From Candidatus Blastococcus massiliensis AP3 (GTDB lineage: Bacteria; Actinomycetota; Actinomycetes; Mycobacteriales; Geodermatophilaceae): a stretch of 54,461 nt of DNA. Positions 25,740-35,701 of the stretch are shown here, in pieces (position 1 is the first letter of the stretch; each line of letters starts with the position of its first letter). A model generated the notes under the pieces. It was given only the letters and a program-made list of their open reading frames with translations. It did no database searches and was not told the DNA's origin. The DNA lies in contig NZ_HG931173.1 of assembly GCF_000582785.1 (NCBI RefSeq), forward strand, positions 130,205-184,665. The letters are read 5' to 3'. The translations under genes were made by a program, and so were the position numbers.

Positions 25740-25768
25740 AGGCCCAGGACCACGTGGGTCCTGGGCCT
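25740..25768 (-). terminator. Terminator of rpsA
   Basis: 12-bp stem (25740-25751 with 25757-25768, AGGCCCAGGACC) and 5-nt loop, 40 nt behind the rpsA stop on the minus strand, followed by TTCGGCGTTCT. Confidence 0.75.
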
Positions 25769-25807
25769 CCGGGGTGTCAGGGCGCAGCGATCAGCACCCG
25801 ACCTGGG

Positions 25808-27277
25808 TCACTCGCCGCCGGCCAGCTTGGCCCGCAGTGCGGCCAGGGCCTCGTCGCTGGCCAGGGTGCCGCCGGTGCTGGCCGGGGCGTCGGGGCCAGC
25901 AGCGTCGTCGCTGGAGTAGCTGCCACCGGCGGCAGCCTCGGCGTCGGCCTCCTTGGCCGCCGCGATCTGCTTCTGGTGCGCCTCGAAGCGGGCCTGGGCC
26001 TCGGCGTACTGCCGCTCCCACTCCTCGCGCTGGGACTCGAAGCCTTCGCGCCACTCGCCCGTGTCGGGGTCGAAGCCCTCGGGGTACAGGTAGTTGCCCT
26101 CGGCGTCGTAGGACGCGGCCATGCCGTAGGCGGCCGGATCGAACTGCTCGTCCTCGCCGACGGTGCCCTCGTTGGCCTGCTTGAGGGACAGCGAGATCCG
26201 GCGCCGGTCCAGGTCGATGTCGATGACCTTGACCAGGAGCTCGTCGCCGACCTGCACGACCTGCTCGGGGATCTCGACGTGGCGCTCGGCCAGCTCGGAG
26301 ATGTGCACCAGGCCCTCGATGCCCTCGTCGACGCGCACGAACGCACCGAAGGGAACGAGCTTGGTGACCTTGCCCGGGACGACCTGCCCGATCTGGTGGG
26401 TGCGGGCGAACTGACGCCACGGGTCCTCCTGCGTCGCCTTCAGCGACAGGGAGACCCGCTCGCGGTCCAGGTCGACGTCGAGGACCTCGACGGTGACCTC
26501 CTGGCCCACCTCGACGACCTCGGACGGGTGGTCGATGTGCTTCCAGGACAGCTCGGAGACGTGCACGAGGCCGTCCACGCCGCCCAGGTCGACGAACGCA
26601 CCGAAGTTGACGATCGAGGACACGACACCCGTGCGGACCTGACCCTTGGCGAGCTTGTTGAGGAACTCGCTGCGGACCTCGGACTGCGTCTGCTCCAGCC
26701 ACTGGCGCCGGGAGAGGACGACGTTGTTGCGGTTCTTGTCGAGCTCGATGATCTTCGCCTCGAGCTCACGGCCCACGTAGGGCTGCAGGTCGCGCACGCG
26801 GCGCATCTCGACCAGCGACGCCGGGAGGAACCCGCGGAGGCCGATGTCGAGGATGAGGCCACCCTTGACGACCTCGATGACGGTGCCGGTGACGACCTCG
26901 TCGGCTTCCTTCTTGGCCTCGATCGTGCCCCAGGCGCGCTCGTACTGTGCGCGCTTCTTGGAGAGGATCAGCCGCCCTTCCTTGTCCTCCTTCTGGAGAA
27001 CCAGGGCTTCCACCTCGTCGCCGACCTTGACGACCTCGTTGGGGTCGACGTCGTGCTTGATGGAGAGCTCGCGCGAGGGGATGACGCCCTCGGTCTTGTA
27101 GCCGATGTCCAGCAGCACCTCGTCCCGGTCGACCTTGACGATGACGCCCTCGACGATGTCGCCGTCGTTGAAGTACTTGATCGTCTGGTCGATGGCAGCG
27201 AGGAAGTCCTCGGCGCTGCCGATGTCGTTGATGGCGACCTGGGGGGTGCTGGAAGGACGGACCTGAGTGGAGGTCAT
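25808..27277 (-). CDS. rpsA: 30S ribosomal protein S1
   Basis: 489-residue S1 protein with four S1 RNA-binding repeats: GDIVEGVIVKVDRDEVLLDIGYKTEG (about 39), EVVTGTVIEVVKGGLILDIGLRGF (125), GQVRTGVVSSIVNFGAFVDLGGVDGL (210) and GQVVPGKVTKLVPFGAFVRVDEGIEG (295). The acidic, alanine-rich C-terminal tail is typical of actinobacterial S1. It helps load mRNA on the 30S subunit. Start ATG 27277 gives the conserved MTSTQV...VAINDIGSAEDFLAAIDQTI. The 220-bp upstream region towards the divergent methyltransferase gene must hold its promoter, which I could not pin down. Confidence 0.97.
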   Translation of the reverse strand: MTSTQVRPSSTPQVAINDIGSAEDFLAAIDQTIKYFNDGDIVEGVIVKVDRDEVLLDIGYKTEGVIPSRELSIKHDVDPNEVVKVGDEVEALVLQKEDKEGRLILSKKRAQYERAWGTIEAKKEADEVVTGTVIEVVKGGLILDIGLRGFLPASLVEMRRVRDLQPYVGRELEAKIIELDKNRNNVVLSRRQWLEQTQSEVRSEFLNKLAKGQVRTGVVSSIVNFGAFVDLGGVDGLVHVSELSWKHIDHPSEVVEVGQEVTVEVLDVDLDRERVSLSLKATQEDPWRQFARTHQIGQVVPGKVTKLVPFGAFVRVDEGIEGLVHISELAERHVEIPEQVVQVGDELLVKVIDIDLDRRRISLSLKQANEGTVGEDEQFDPAAYGMAASYDAEGNYLYPEGFDPDTGEWREGFESQREEWERQYAEAQARFEAHQKQIAAAKEADAEAAAGGSYSSDDAAGPDAPASTGGTLASDEALAALRAKLAGGE

Positions 27278-27498
27278 GTGGTTGGTTGCTCCGGACGGTT
27301 TATGCGTAGGGACAGGACGACCCGCGACCGGCAGGCCACGGGGGATGTTCAGCGGGGAGAGCCGGCTCTGGCGTTCCGTGTGGGGAAAACCACGACAGAC
27401 CTCTGGCGCATCCCCCATGGTACGGACGTCGCGACCCCCGGGTCCACCTGGGTCCGTGCGCGCTACCGGCCGTCGCGGCGTGTCACCATCGGCGTGTC

Positions 27499-28353
27499 AT
27501 GAGCGCCTCCCCCTCCCCCGGTGCCGGGCCGCTGCCGCTCGGTGGCGACGGATATCCCGCAGCCGGCGGGGTGGCCCGCCGGCCTGCCGGCCAGGACGAG
27601 TCGGCCCGGGCCAGCCGCCGGTGGTGGGACGCCGCCGCACCGGCCTACCTCGCCGAGCACGGCTCCGACCTCGGGGACGTCGACTTCCTGTGGTGTCCGG
27701 AGGGGCTCCGGGAGGCCGACGCCCGCCTGCTCGGTGACGTCCGCGGGCGGCGGGTGCTGGAGGTCGGGTGCGGGTCGGCGCCGTGCGCTCGCTGGCTGGC
27801 GCGACAAGGCGCCGACGTCATCGCGACGGACATCTCGGGCGGCATGCTGGACCGCGCCGCCGAGCTCAACCGCACCACCGGGGTCGCCGTCCCCCTGCTG
27901 CAGGCCGACGCCGGGGCCCTCCCCCTGGCCGACGCCGGTATCGACGTCGTCTGCTCCGCGTTCGGCGGTCTGCCCTTCGTCGCCGACGCGGGCGCGGTGC
28001 TGGCCGAGATCGCGCGGGTGCTGCGGCCCGGCGGCCGCTTCGTCGCATCGGTGAACCACCCGCTGCGCTGGGTCTTCCCCGACTCCCCCGACCCCGACGA
28101 CCTCCGGGTCACCTCGTCCTACTTCGACCGCCGGCCCTACGTCGAGACCGACGGATCAGGTCGCACGGTGTACGTCGAGCACCACCGCACCGTCGGCGAC
28201 TGGGTGCGCGCGGTCGTGGGCGCCGGCCTGGTGCTGGAGGACCTCATCGAGCCCGAGTGGACGCCGGGCCGCACGGAGACGTGGGGTCAGTGGTCCCCCG
28301 AGCGCGGCGCCCTGATCCCCGGGACGCTCGTCCTGGTCTGCCGCCGACCCTGA
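27499..28353 (+). CDS. Class I SAM-dependent methyltransferase
   Basis: 284-residue methyltransferase. Motif I VLEVGCGSAPCARWLARQGADVIATDIS is the SAM-binding loop; LLQADAGALPLADAGIDVVCSAFGGLPF and EIARVLRPGGRFVASVNHPLRWVFP give motifs II-IV. The stretch DLGDVDFLWCPEGLREADARLLGDV is characteristic of a conserved actinobacterial orthologue group beside rpsA/polA, with unknown substrate. Start uncertain: the ATG at 27499 lacks a clear ribosome site and the first 30 residues are low complexity, so an internal GTG could be used. Confidence 0.87.
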   Translation: MSASPSPGAGPLPLGGDGYPAAGGVARRPAGQDESARASRRWWDAAAPAYLAEHGSDLGDVDFLWCPEGLREADARLLGDVRGRRVLEVGCGSAPCARWLARQGADVIATDISGGMLDRAAELNRTTGVAVPLLQADAGALPLADAGIDVVCSAFGGLPFVADAGAVLAEIARVLRPGGRFVASVNHPLRWVFPDSPDPDDLRVTSSYFDRRPYVETDGSGRTVYVEHHRTVGDWVRAVVGAGLVLEDLIEPEWTPGRTETWGQWSPERGALIPGTLVLVCRRP

Positions 28354-28357
28354 ACCT

Positions 28358-28882
28358 CTAGTCGAGGCTGAAGCGTGGCTGTCGGCGCAGCCACCGGCGC
28401 GCCCGCCGAGCACCCCGCAGCCGCACGACGACGACCCCTCGCGACGCCGCGCCGGCCAGTTCGGCCTCGGTGCGCCGCCGCTTGGCCCAGAACTCCCGGC
28501 TGAGCACGATGCGCAGTGGATGCGAGGCGTGCAGCCACATCGCGAAGCTCTCCCGGTTGCCGTTCCAGTAGGCGCGGCCGGTGACCGCCCGGACGACCGA
28601 CCGGCGCAGCAGCCGCCAGGCGACCACCGGGAACGGGTGGTCGAGCCACACCACGGCCTCGGCCGCGGCCAGGAGGTTCGCCTTCACGGGCCGGTACTGG
28701 TACTCGGTCACCCACCGACCCGTTGCGAGCATCGCGTCGACGTCGGCCCGGAACTCGGGCCGGGGCACCCAGCCGGGACCGTGCCAGAGCGCATCCAGCT
28801 CTGTGTGCGGGACGCCGAGCAGCTCGGCCAGCGCCCGAGCCATCGTCGTCTTCCCCGCGCCACTGCTCCCGGCGACCAGCAC
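28358..28882 (-). CDS. P-loop adenylate-kinase-like protein
   Basis: About 174 residues with Walker A AGSSGAGKTTMARALAE at the N-terminus, then PHTELDALWHGPGWVPRPEF and AVVWLDHPFPVVAWRLLRRSV, as in the FlaR/topology-modulation group of small nucleotide kinases. C-terminal arginine-rich tail. The only plausible start is the GTG at 28882, about 30 bp behind the polA stop, giving VLVAGSSGAGKTT; the ribosome site is weak and coupling to polA is possible. Substrate unknown. It ends close to the convergent methyltransferase gene. Confidence 0.78.
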   Translation of the reverse strand: MLVAGSSGAGKTTMARALAELLGVPHTELDALWHGPGWVPRPEFRADVDAMLATGRWVTEYQYRPVKANLLAAAEAVVWLDHPFPVVAWRLLRRSVVRAVTGRAYWNGNRESFAMWLHASHPLRIVLSREFWAKRRRTEAELAGAASRGVVVVRLRGARRARRWLRRQPRFSLD

Positions 28883-28911
28883 CCGCTGGAGGCCCGCGAG
28901 GGACCCCTCGT

Positions 28912-31662
28912 TCAGTGGGCTGCGTCGTTCCAGGTGCGGCCGAAGCCGACCGAGACCTCCAGCGGCACCGAGAGGCTGGCGGCGCCGGCCATCTCGCGGC
29001 GGACCACGGCTTCCAGGGCGTCCTTCTCCCCCGGCGCCACCTCGAGCACCAGTTCGTCGTGCACCTGGAGCAGCATCCGGGACCTCAGCCCCTCGGCGGC
29101 GATCGCCTGCTCGACGTTGAGCATCGCCACCTTGATGACGTCGGCCGCCGAACCCTGGATCGGGGCGTTGAGCGCCATGCGCTCCGCCATCTCGCGGCGC
29201 TGCCGGTTGTCGCTGGTGAGGTCGGGCAGGTAGCGGCGCCGGCCCAGCGTGGTCTCCGTGTAACCGGTGAGCCGGGCCTCGTCGACGACGGTCTCCAGGT
29301 ACTCCTTGATGCCGCCGAAGCGCTCGAAGTAGGCGTCCATCTGACGCTTCGCCTCGTCGGTGGAGATGCGCAGCTGCTGGGACAGCCCGTAGGCGCTCAA
29401 GCCGTACGCCAGGCCGTAGCTCATCGCCTTGATCCGGCGGCGCATCTCCGGGTCGACCTCGGAGATCGGGATGTCGAAGGCGCGCGAGGCGACGAAGGAG
29501 TGCAGGTCCTCCCCCGACATGAACGCCTCGATAAGCCCCTCGTCGCCGGAGAGGTGGGCCATGATCCGCATCTCGATCTGGCTGTAGTCCGCCGTCATCA
29601 GCGACTCGTACCCCGACCCGACGACGAACGCCTGCCGGATCCGGCGCCCCTCCGCGGTGCGGATCGGGATGTTCTGCAGGTTCGGGTCGGTCGAGGACAG
29701 CCGCCCGGTGGCGGCGATCGTCTGCTGGAACGTGGTGTGGATCCGCGAGGCGTCGTCGACCATCGGGATCAGCCCGTCGATGACCGTGCGCAGGCGGGTC
29801 ACATCGCGGTGCCGGAGCAGGTGCTCGAGGAACGGGTGGCCGGTCGAGGCCAGCAGCGAGGTCAGCGCCTCGGCGTCGGTGGTGTAGCCGGTCTTGTTCT
29901 TCTTCGTCTTGGGCAGGCCCAGCTCGTCGAAGAGCACCGTCTGGAGCTGCTTGGGTGACCCCAGGTTCACCTCGCGGCCGATGACCGCGTAGCACTCGGC
30001 GGCCGCGGCGGCGACGCCCTCGGCGAACTCGCGCTGCAGGTCGTGCAGGAAGTCCAGGTCGACGGCGATGCCGCGGTACTCCATGGCGGCCAGCACCCGC
30101 GTCAGCGGCAGCTCGATGCCACCGAGCAGCGCGTCGCCGCCCTTCGAGGCCAGCACCTGCTCGAGGGCGTCGGACAGGTCGTTGACCGCCACCGCCTTGA
30201 GGACGTCGGCGTGCGCGGCCTCGCGGGCGACGTCGTCGTCGGTGGGGCCGAGCCCGTCGAGGGTGAGCTGACCCTCCGGCTCGGCGGTGTCCTTGAGCTC
30301 GCGGCGCAGGTAGCGCACCGCGAGGTCGCCCAGGTCGAACGAGCGCTGCCCCGGCAGGGCGAGGTAGGCCGCCAGCGCGGTGTCGCTGACCGTCCCGGCC
30401 AGCTCCCAGCCGCGGGACCAGATCGCCAGCAGCGGGCCCTTGACCTCGTGCACCACCTTGGTTCGGTCCGGGTCGGCCAGCCACGCGGCCAGCGCCTGCT
30501 CGTCAGCGACGTCCAGGCCGGGACCGAGATCGACGAAGGTGGCGTGGTCGTTCCCGCCGGCCAGGCCGAGGCCGGTGAGCTCACCGGTGCCCCGCCCCCA
30601 GGTGCCGCGGAAGATCACGCCGGTGCGGCCACGCGCGTGCGTGTCCAGCCACTCCGCCAGTTCGCCGCGCGCGAGCTCGTCGAGGTCGACCTCGAAGCCG
30701 CCCTCGACCTCGGGCTCGGCGCTGGTCAGCGTCGCGAACAGCCGGTCGCGCAGCACGCGGAACTGCAGGTTGTCGAAGAGGGTGTGCACCTCGTTGCGGT
30801 CCCATGGCTGGACCGCGAGGTCCTGCGGCCCCAGCTCCAGCTCGACCGCACGGTCGAGCTCGGTGAGCCGACGGTTCTGCAGGACCGAGGAGAGGTGCTC
30901 GCGCAGCTTCTCCCCCACCTTGCCCTTGACCGTGTCGACCTGGTCGACGAGCGCGTCGAGCGAGCCGTACTCCCGCACCCACTTCGCGGCGGTCTTCTCC
31001 CCGACGCTGGGGATGCTGGGCAGGTTGTCGCTCGGGTCCCCCCGCAGCGCGGCGAAGTCGGGGTACTGCGCCGGGGTGAGTCCGTACTTCTCCTCCACCG
31101 CCGCCGGGGTGAAGCGGGTCATGTCCGAGACGCCCTTGCGGGGGTAGAGCACCGTGACGTGGTCGTTGACCAGCTGCAGCGCGTCGCGGTCGCCGGTGGC
31201 GATCAGCACGTCCATGCCCTGCTCGACGGCCTGCACGGTGAGCGTGGCGATGACGTCGTCGGCCTCGTAGCCCTCGGCGGTGATGACCGGGACGTGCAGC
31301 GCGGCCAGCACCTCCTGGACCAGGCTGACCTGCCCGCGGAAGTCCGTCGGGCTCTCCGACCGGTTCGCCTTGTACTCGGCGAAGATCTCGCTGCGGAACG
31401 TCTTGCGCCCCACGTCGAAGGCCACGGCGAGGTGGGTGGGCTGCTCGTCGCGCAGGATGTTGATCAGCATCGACGTGAAGCCGTAGACGGCGTTCGTCGG
31501 CTGGCCGGTCGTGGTCGAGAAGTTCTCCACAGGCAGCGCGAAGAAGGCCCGGTACGCCAGGGAGTGCCCGTCGAGCAGCAGCAGGCGGGGGCGTGTCCCG
31601 GGCCTCGAGGGGACGGCGGGCGCAGGACTGGTGGACACAGTGGTGGAGACCGGAGCGGACAT
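28912..31662 (-). CDS. polA: DNA polymerase I
   Basis: 916-residue family A polymerase for repair and Okazaki-fragment maturation. The N-terminal 5'-3' exonuclease (LLLDGHSLAYRAFFALP to about residue 310) is complete, with helix-hairpin-helix PSIPSVGEKTAAKWV. The polymerase domain has motif A TADYSQIEMRIMAHLSGD, motif B RRRIKAMSYGLAYGLSAYGL and motif C LLQVHDELVLEVAP. The middle 3'-5' exonuclease domain lacks the D-x-E metal residues (it reads GVIFRGTWGRG at that place), so proofreading is probably absent, as in mycobacterial Pol I. Confidence 0.97.
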   Translation of the reverse strand: MSAPVSTTVSTSPAPAVPSRPGTRPRLLLLDGHSLAYRAFFALPVENFSTTTGQPTNAVYGFTSMLINILRDEQPTHLAVAFDVGRKTFRSEIFAEYKANRSESPTDFRGQVSLVQEVLAALHVPVITAEGYEADDVIATLTVQAVEQGMDVLIATGDRDALQLVNDHVTVLYPRKGVSDMTRFTPAAVEEKYGLTPAQYPDFAALRGDPSDNLPSIPSVGEKTAAKWVREYGSLDALVDQVDTVKGKVGEKLREHLSSVLQNRRLTELDRAVELELGPQDLAVQPWDRNEVHTLFDNLQFRVLRDRLFATLTSAEPEVEGGFEVDLDELARGELAEWLDTHARGRTGVIFRGTWGRGTGELTGLGLAGGNDHATFVDLGPGLDVADEQALAAWLADPDRTKVVHEVKGPLLAIWSRGWELAGTVSDTALAAYLALPGQRSFDLGDLAVRYLRRELKDTAEPEGQLTLDGLGPTDDDVAREAAHADVLKAVAVNDLSDALEQVLASKGGDALLGGIELPLTRVLAAMEYRGIAVDLDFLHDLQREFAEGVAAAAAECYAVIGREVNLGSPKQLQTVLFDELGLPKTKKNKTGYTTDAEALTSLLASTGHPFLEHLLRHRDVTRLRTVIDGLIPMVDDASRIHTTFQQTIAATGRLSSTDPNLQNIPIRTAEGRRIRQAFVVGSGYESLMTADYSQIEMRIMAHLSGDEGLIEAFMSGEDLHSFVASRAFDIPISEVDPEMRRRIKAMSYGLAYGLSAYGLSQQLRISTDEAKRQMDAYFERFGGIKEYLETVVDEARLTGYTETTLGRRRYLPDLTSDNRQRREMAERMALNAPIQGSAADVIKVAMLNVEQAIAAEGLRSRMLLQVHDELVLEVAPGEKDALEAVVRREMAGAASLSVPLEVSVGFGRTWNDAAH

Positions 31663-31730
31663 CGCCGCCGATCGTAGTTGCGGGCACCGACACGCGAAGG
31701 CCCCCGCCGGGCCGGGGATACGGTGCCGGG

Positions 31731-32141
31731 GTGAGCACCTCTCCCCCCGACTGGCTGCCCGGCAGCATGCGGAGCCCGCTGGACGACAAGCTCGGCATCG
31801 AGATCGTCGACTTCGACCCCGACCGCCTGGTCGCGACCATGCCGGTGGCGGGCAACGAGCAGCCCTTCGGCCTGCTGCACGGCGGCGCCACCTGCGCGCT
31901 GGTCGAGACGATCGGCTCGGTCGCCGCGGCGATCGGTGCGGGGCCGGACAAGCAGGTGGTCGGCATCGAGCTCAACGCCAGCTACCTGCGAGCGGCGACC
32001 TCCGGCACGGTGACGGCGGTGTGCACGCCGGTGCGCCGCGGCCGCACGCTGTCGACCTTCCTCGTCCAGGTGAGCGACGACGCGGGCAACCCGACCGCCA
32101 CGGCCCGGCTGACCTGCATGACGCTCAGCGCGCGGCAGTAG
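31731..32141 (+). CDS. Hotdog-fold acyl-CoA thioesterase (PaaI type)
   Basis: 136 residues with the hotdog motif FGLLHGGATCALVETIGSVAA, where the His-Gly-Gly and downstream Glu form the PaaI/4HBT active site, and VGIELNASYLRAATSGTVTAVCTPVRRGRTLSTF. It would hydrolyse an aromatic or acyl-CoA; substrate unknown. GTG start at 31731 chosen because the conserved region begins soon after; the frame extends upstream over the polA start without support. Its 3' end overlaps that of the convergent acetyltransferase gene by 17 bp. Confidence 0.88.
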   Translation: MSTSPPDWLPGSMRSPLDDKLGIEIVDFDPDRLVATMPVAGNEQPFGLLHGGATCALVETIGSVAAAIGAGPDKQVVGIELNASYLRAATSGTVTAVCTPVRRGRTLSTFLVQVSDDAGNPTATARLTCMTLSARQ

Positions 32142-32760
32142 CCGAGGGCAGCGGGGGCACCGAGCGCCGCCGGCCCACGCCGGGCACCCGCCGCGGCAGC
32201 GGGAGGATCCCCAGCCGGCGCCGCTGCCAGGCCGCCAGCGAGCGGCCGAGCGTGTTGACCGACGCGATGCGCCGCGTCGTCAGCGGCGCGAACCCCATGC
32301 GCGCGAAGAAGCGCTGCCGGTCGGCGTCCTGGGGCACGGCGGCCACCACGTAGGCCGCGCCGGTGTCCGCGGCGTAGGCCGCGGCGGCGGCCAGGAGTGC
32401 CGCGCCGACCCCGGACCGGCGGTGCTCGCGGTGCACCACGAACGAGTCCACGGTGACCTGCGGCGTGCCCAGGACCAGGGACAGGGGGTCCACCCCCAGC
32501 ACGGCCAGGCCCACGCCGGCGCCGACCTCCTCGGTACCGCCGTCGGCGGCCGGCAGGACCGCCAGCACGACGCGGTGCCCGGGATCGGCGAGCAGGCGGC
32601 GGAACCCTGCCCCGGCGGCGTGCACCGGCGGATGACCGGTCAGCACCTCTTCGGCGTGGGCCTCGATCCGGTGCTGGCGGACCAGGTCCAGGACCATGGA
32701 CAGGTCCTCGGGACGGGCAACCCGCGTGACGACCCTGGACCGCGATGCAGACCCTGGCAC
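32125..32760 (-). CDS. GNAT-family N-acetyltransferase
   Basis: 211-residue GNAT protein. The acetyl-CoA binding motif A is VTVDSFVVHREHRRSGVGAALLAAAAAYAADTG (the R-x-x-G-x-G/A loop), followed by motif B FFARMGFAPLTTRR. An Arg/Pro-rich C-terminal tail of about 45 residues follows. Substrate not deducible. Convergent with the thioesterase gene, 17-bp antisense overlap at the stops. Confidence 0.85.
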   Translation of the reverse strand: MPGSASRSRVVTRVARPEDLSMVLDLVRQHRIEAHAEEVLTGHPPVHAAGAGFRRLLADPGHRVVLAVLPAADGGTEEVGAGVGLAVLGVDPLSLVLGTPQVTVDSFVVHREHRRSGVGAALLAAAAAYAADTGAAYVVAAVPQDADRQRFFARMGFAPLTTRRIASVNTLGRSLAAWQRRRLGILPLPRRVPGVGRRRSVPPLPSATAAR

Positions 32761-32912
32761 AGCTGCCTCCCCCTACCGAGTTGAGCGCAGGGTGCACCCG
32801 TGAGCACGGTCGGTACCGGCGGCGCGCCGTCCTGTGTGACGAACGGGACGCGCGGTGCGAGATGCGACCGGACGGTGAGCGACCACGCCGTCGACCCCGG
32901 GGCCGGACGCGA

Positions 32913-32946
32913 CGGGGCCCGGACGTCGCGGGACGTCCGGGCCTCG
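32913..32946 (-). terminator. Terminator behind livF
   Basis: 12-bp perfect stem GGCCCGGACGTC (32916-32927 with 32932-32943), loop of 4, extendable by three more pairs. It lies 23 bp after the livF stop on the minus strand and would end the transporter transcript. Confidence 0.75.
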
Positions 32947-32968
32947 TCGTACGGGACCGCTCAGGACC

Positions 32969-33684
<716 letters not shown>

Positions 33685-33685
<1 letters not shown>

Positions 33686-34506
33686 CAGGACTCCATCTCC
33701 TCGTCCACCTCGTCGACCTCGGTGCCGAGGTAGGCCGCGATCACCGCCGGGTCGTTGCGGATCTCGGCGGGCGTCCCCTCGGCGATCTTGCGGCCGAACT
33801 CCAGCACGGCCAGCCGGTCGCTGACCCCCATGACCAGGCCCATGTCGTGCTCGATGAGCAGCACGGTGAGCCCGCGGACGTCACGGATCCGCCGGATGAG
33901 GTCCATGAGCTGCGCCTTCTCGGCCGGGTTGAAGCCGGCGGCAGGCTCGTCCAGGCAGAGCAACCGCGGCTTGGTGGCCATGGCGCGGGCGATCTCCAGC
34001 CGGCGCTGGTCGCCGTAGGAGAGGTTGCGCGCCAGTTCGTCCGCCTTGCGTTCCAGGCCGAGGAACCTCATGACCTCGCGGGCGGTCTCCTCGCCTTCAC
34101 GCTCCTCGCGACGGTGGCGCGGCGACCGGATCAGCGCGTCGATCACGTTGGTCCGGTGATGCGCGTCGGCGCCGACCAGCACGTTCTCCAGCGCCGTCAT
34201 GTTGCCGAACAGCCGGATGTTCTGGAACGTGCGCGCGATGCCCAGGCGAGTGATCGCGAAGCGCTTGCGCTTGCCCAGCGGTTCCCCCGCGAAGCGGACC
34301 TCGCCCGAGGTGGGCTGGTAGACGCCGGTCATCACGTTGAAGCAGGTCGTCTTGCCGGCCCCGTTGGGCCCGATGAGCCCGAGGATCTCGCCCTCGCGCA
34401 CGTCGAAGCTCACCCCGTCCAGCGCCTTCAGCCCGCCGAACTGGATGCTGACGTCGTCCACGGACAGCAGCGCGGCGCCGTCGCGGGGGGTGGGCTCCCC
34501 GGTCAT
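33685..34506 (-). CDS. livG: Branched-chain amino acid ABC transporter ATPase LivG
   Basis: 273-residue ATPase subunit: Walker A GPNGAGKTTCFNVMTGVYQP, LGIARTFQNIRLFGNMTALENV (Q-loop typical of LivG), signature LSYGDQRRLEIARAMA, Walker B LLCLDEPAAGFNPAE and the C-terminal AEGTPAEIRNDPAVIAAYLG box. ATG at 34506 follows the livM stop by 7 bp. Pairs with LivF to energise uptake through LivH/LivM. Confidence 0.95.
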
Positions 34507-34513
34507 GGCGGTG

Positions 34514-35701
34514 CTAGGCACGGACGTTTCCCTCCTCGAGGGCGTCGAGTTGTTCGTCGACCGCCTGCGCGCGCTTGGTACGGCGCGGCGGGAGCAGCCC
34601 CTGCGGCCGGAAGTTCGACAGCAGCAGCAGCGCGACCCCGAACACCAGCAGTCGCCACTCCTCGAAGCCGCGGAACCGCTCCGGCAGGTAGGCCACCACG
34701 ATGGCACCCAGGATCACGCCGTAGCGGTTCCCCGCGCCACCCACGACCACCGCGGCCAGGAACAGGATCGAGAGCAGGAGCAGGAAGGACTCGGGGTTGA
34801 TGAACCCCTGGCGCGACGCGAACAGCGCACCGGAGAGGCCGCCGATGAAGGCACCGGTGGCGAAGGCGAGCAGCTTGAACCGGAAGGTCGGCACGCCCAT
34901 GAGCTCGGCGGCGTCCTCGTCCTCCCGGGTGGCCTCCCAGGCCCGCCCCACCCGGGACAGCCGCATCATCCGGTCGGCGCCCAGCACGATGAAGATCAAC
35001 GTCAGCGCGAGCCAGTAGTAGGGCGCCTGGTCGGCCACGCCGAACTTCAGGAACGTCGTCGTGTCGTCGAGGTCGATGACCGCCCGCGCGCCCTCCCACT
35101 CCAGGTGGGGCACGTCGAAGAGCTCGACGCTGGGCGGGCGCGGTACGCCGGTGATGCCCTTGGCCGCGCCCAGCCACTGGGTGTTGAGCGCCGTGAGCCG
35201 GATGATCTCGCCGAAGCCGAGGGTCACGATCGCGAGGTAGTCACCGCGCACCCGCAGCGTGGGCCACCCCAGGAGGAGACCGGAGATGGTGGTGATGACC
35301 ACGGCCAGCGGGATCAGCACCCACCACGACAGCTGCGCCTGGAGCGAGCCGAACACCGCCACCGTGTAGGCGCCGATGGCGTAGAAGCCCACGTAGCCCA
35401 GGTCCAGCAGGCCCGCGTAGCCCAGGACGATGTTGAGCCCGAGGGCCACCAGCACGTAACTGGCCACGGTGAAGAGCACGGCGCCGAAGTCGGTCCGCGG
35501 AGTGCTGATGATCGGCAGCTCCAGCAGCGGCAGCGCGTACAGGAACAGGACCAGCAGTCCGATCAGTGCCCACTTCACCGGGCGGGGCAGGGCGGTCACG
35601 CGGCGCGCGAAGGCGCCGCGGTCCCAGCCCAGCCGGGGTCCCCAGGACATGGAGCGCGCCTGACCGGGCGAACTCTCGGGGGAAGCCTTTCCTTGAGTCA
35701 T
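34514..35701 (-). CDS. livM: Branched-chain amino acid ABC transporter permease LivM
   Basis: 395-residue permease with about nine membrane helices. Family blocks: LVALGLNIVLGYAGLLDLGYVGFYAIGAY, WPTLRVRGDYLAIVTLGFGEIIRL and VVVGGAGNRYGVILGAIVVAYLPE. The loop between middle helices (GVPRPPSVELFDVPHLEWEG) is longer than in E. coli LivM, as often in actinobacteria. Starts at ATG 35701, overlapping the livH stop by 4 bp. Charged C-terminal tail. Confidence 0.95.
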   Translation of the reverse strand: MTQGKASPESSPGQARSMSWGPRLGWDRGAFARRVTALPRPVKWALIGLLVLFLYALPLLELPIISTPRTDFGAVLFTVASYVLVALGLNIVLGYAGLLDLGYVGFYAIGAYTVAVFGSLQAQLSWWVLIPLAVVITTISGLLLGWPTLRVRGDYLAIVTLGFGEIIRLTALNTQWLGAAKGITGVPRPPSVELFDVPHLEWEGARAVIDLDDTTTFLKFGVADQAPYYWLALTLIFIVLGADRMMRLSRVGRAWEATREDEDAAELMGVPTFRFKLLAFATGAFIGGLSGALFASRQGFINPESFLLLLSILFLAAVVVGGAGNRYGVILGAIVVAYLPERFRGFEEWRLLVFGVALLLLSNFRPQGLLPPRRTKRAQAVDEQLDALEEGNVRA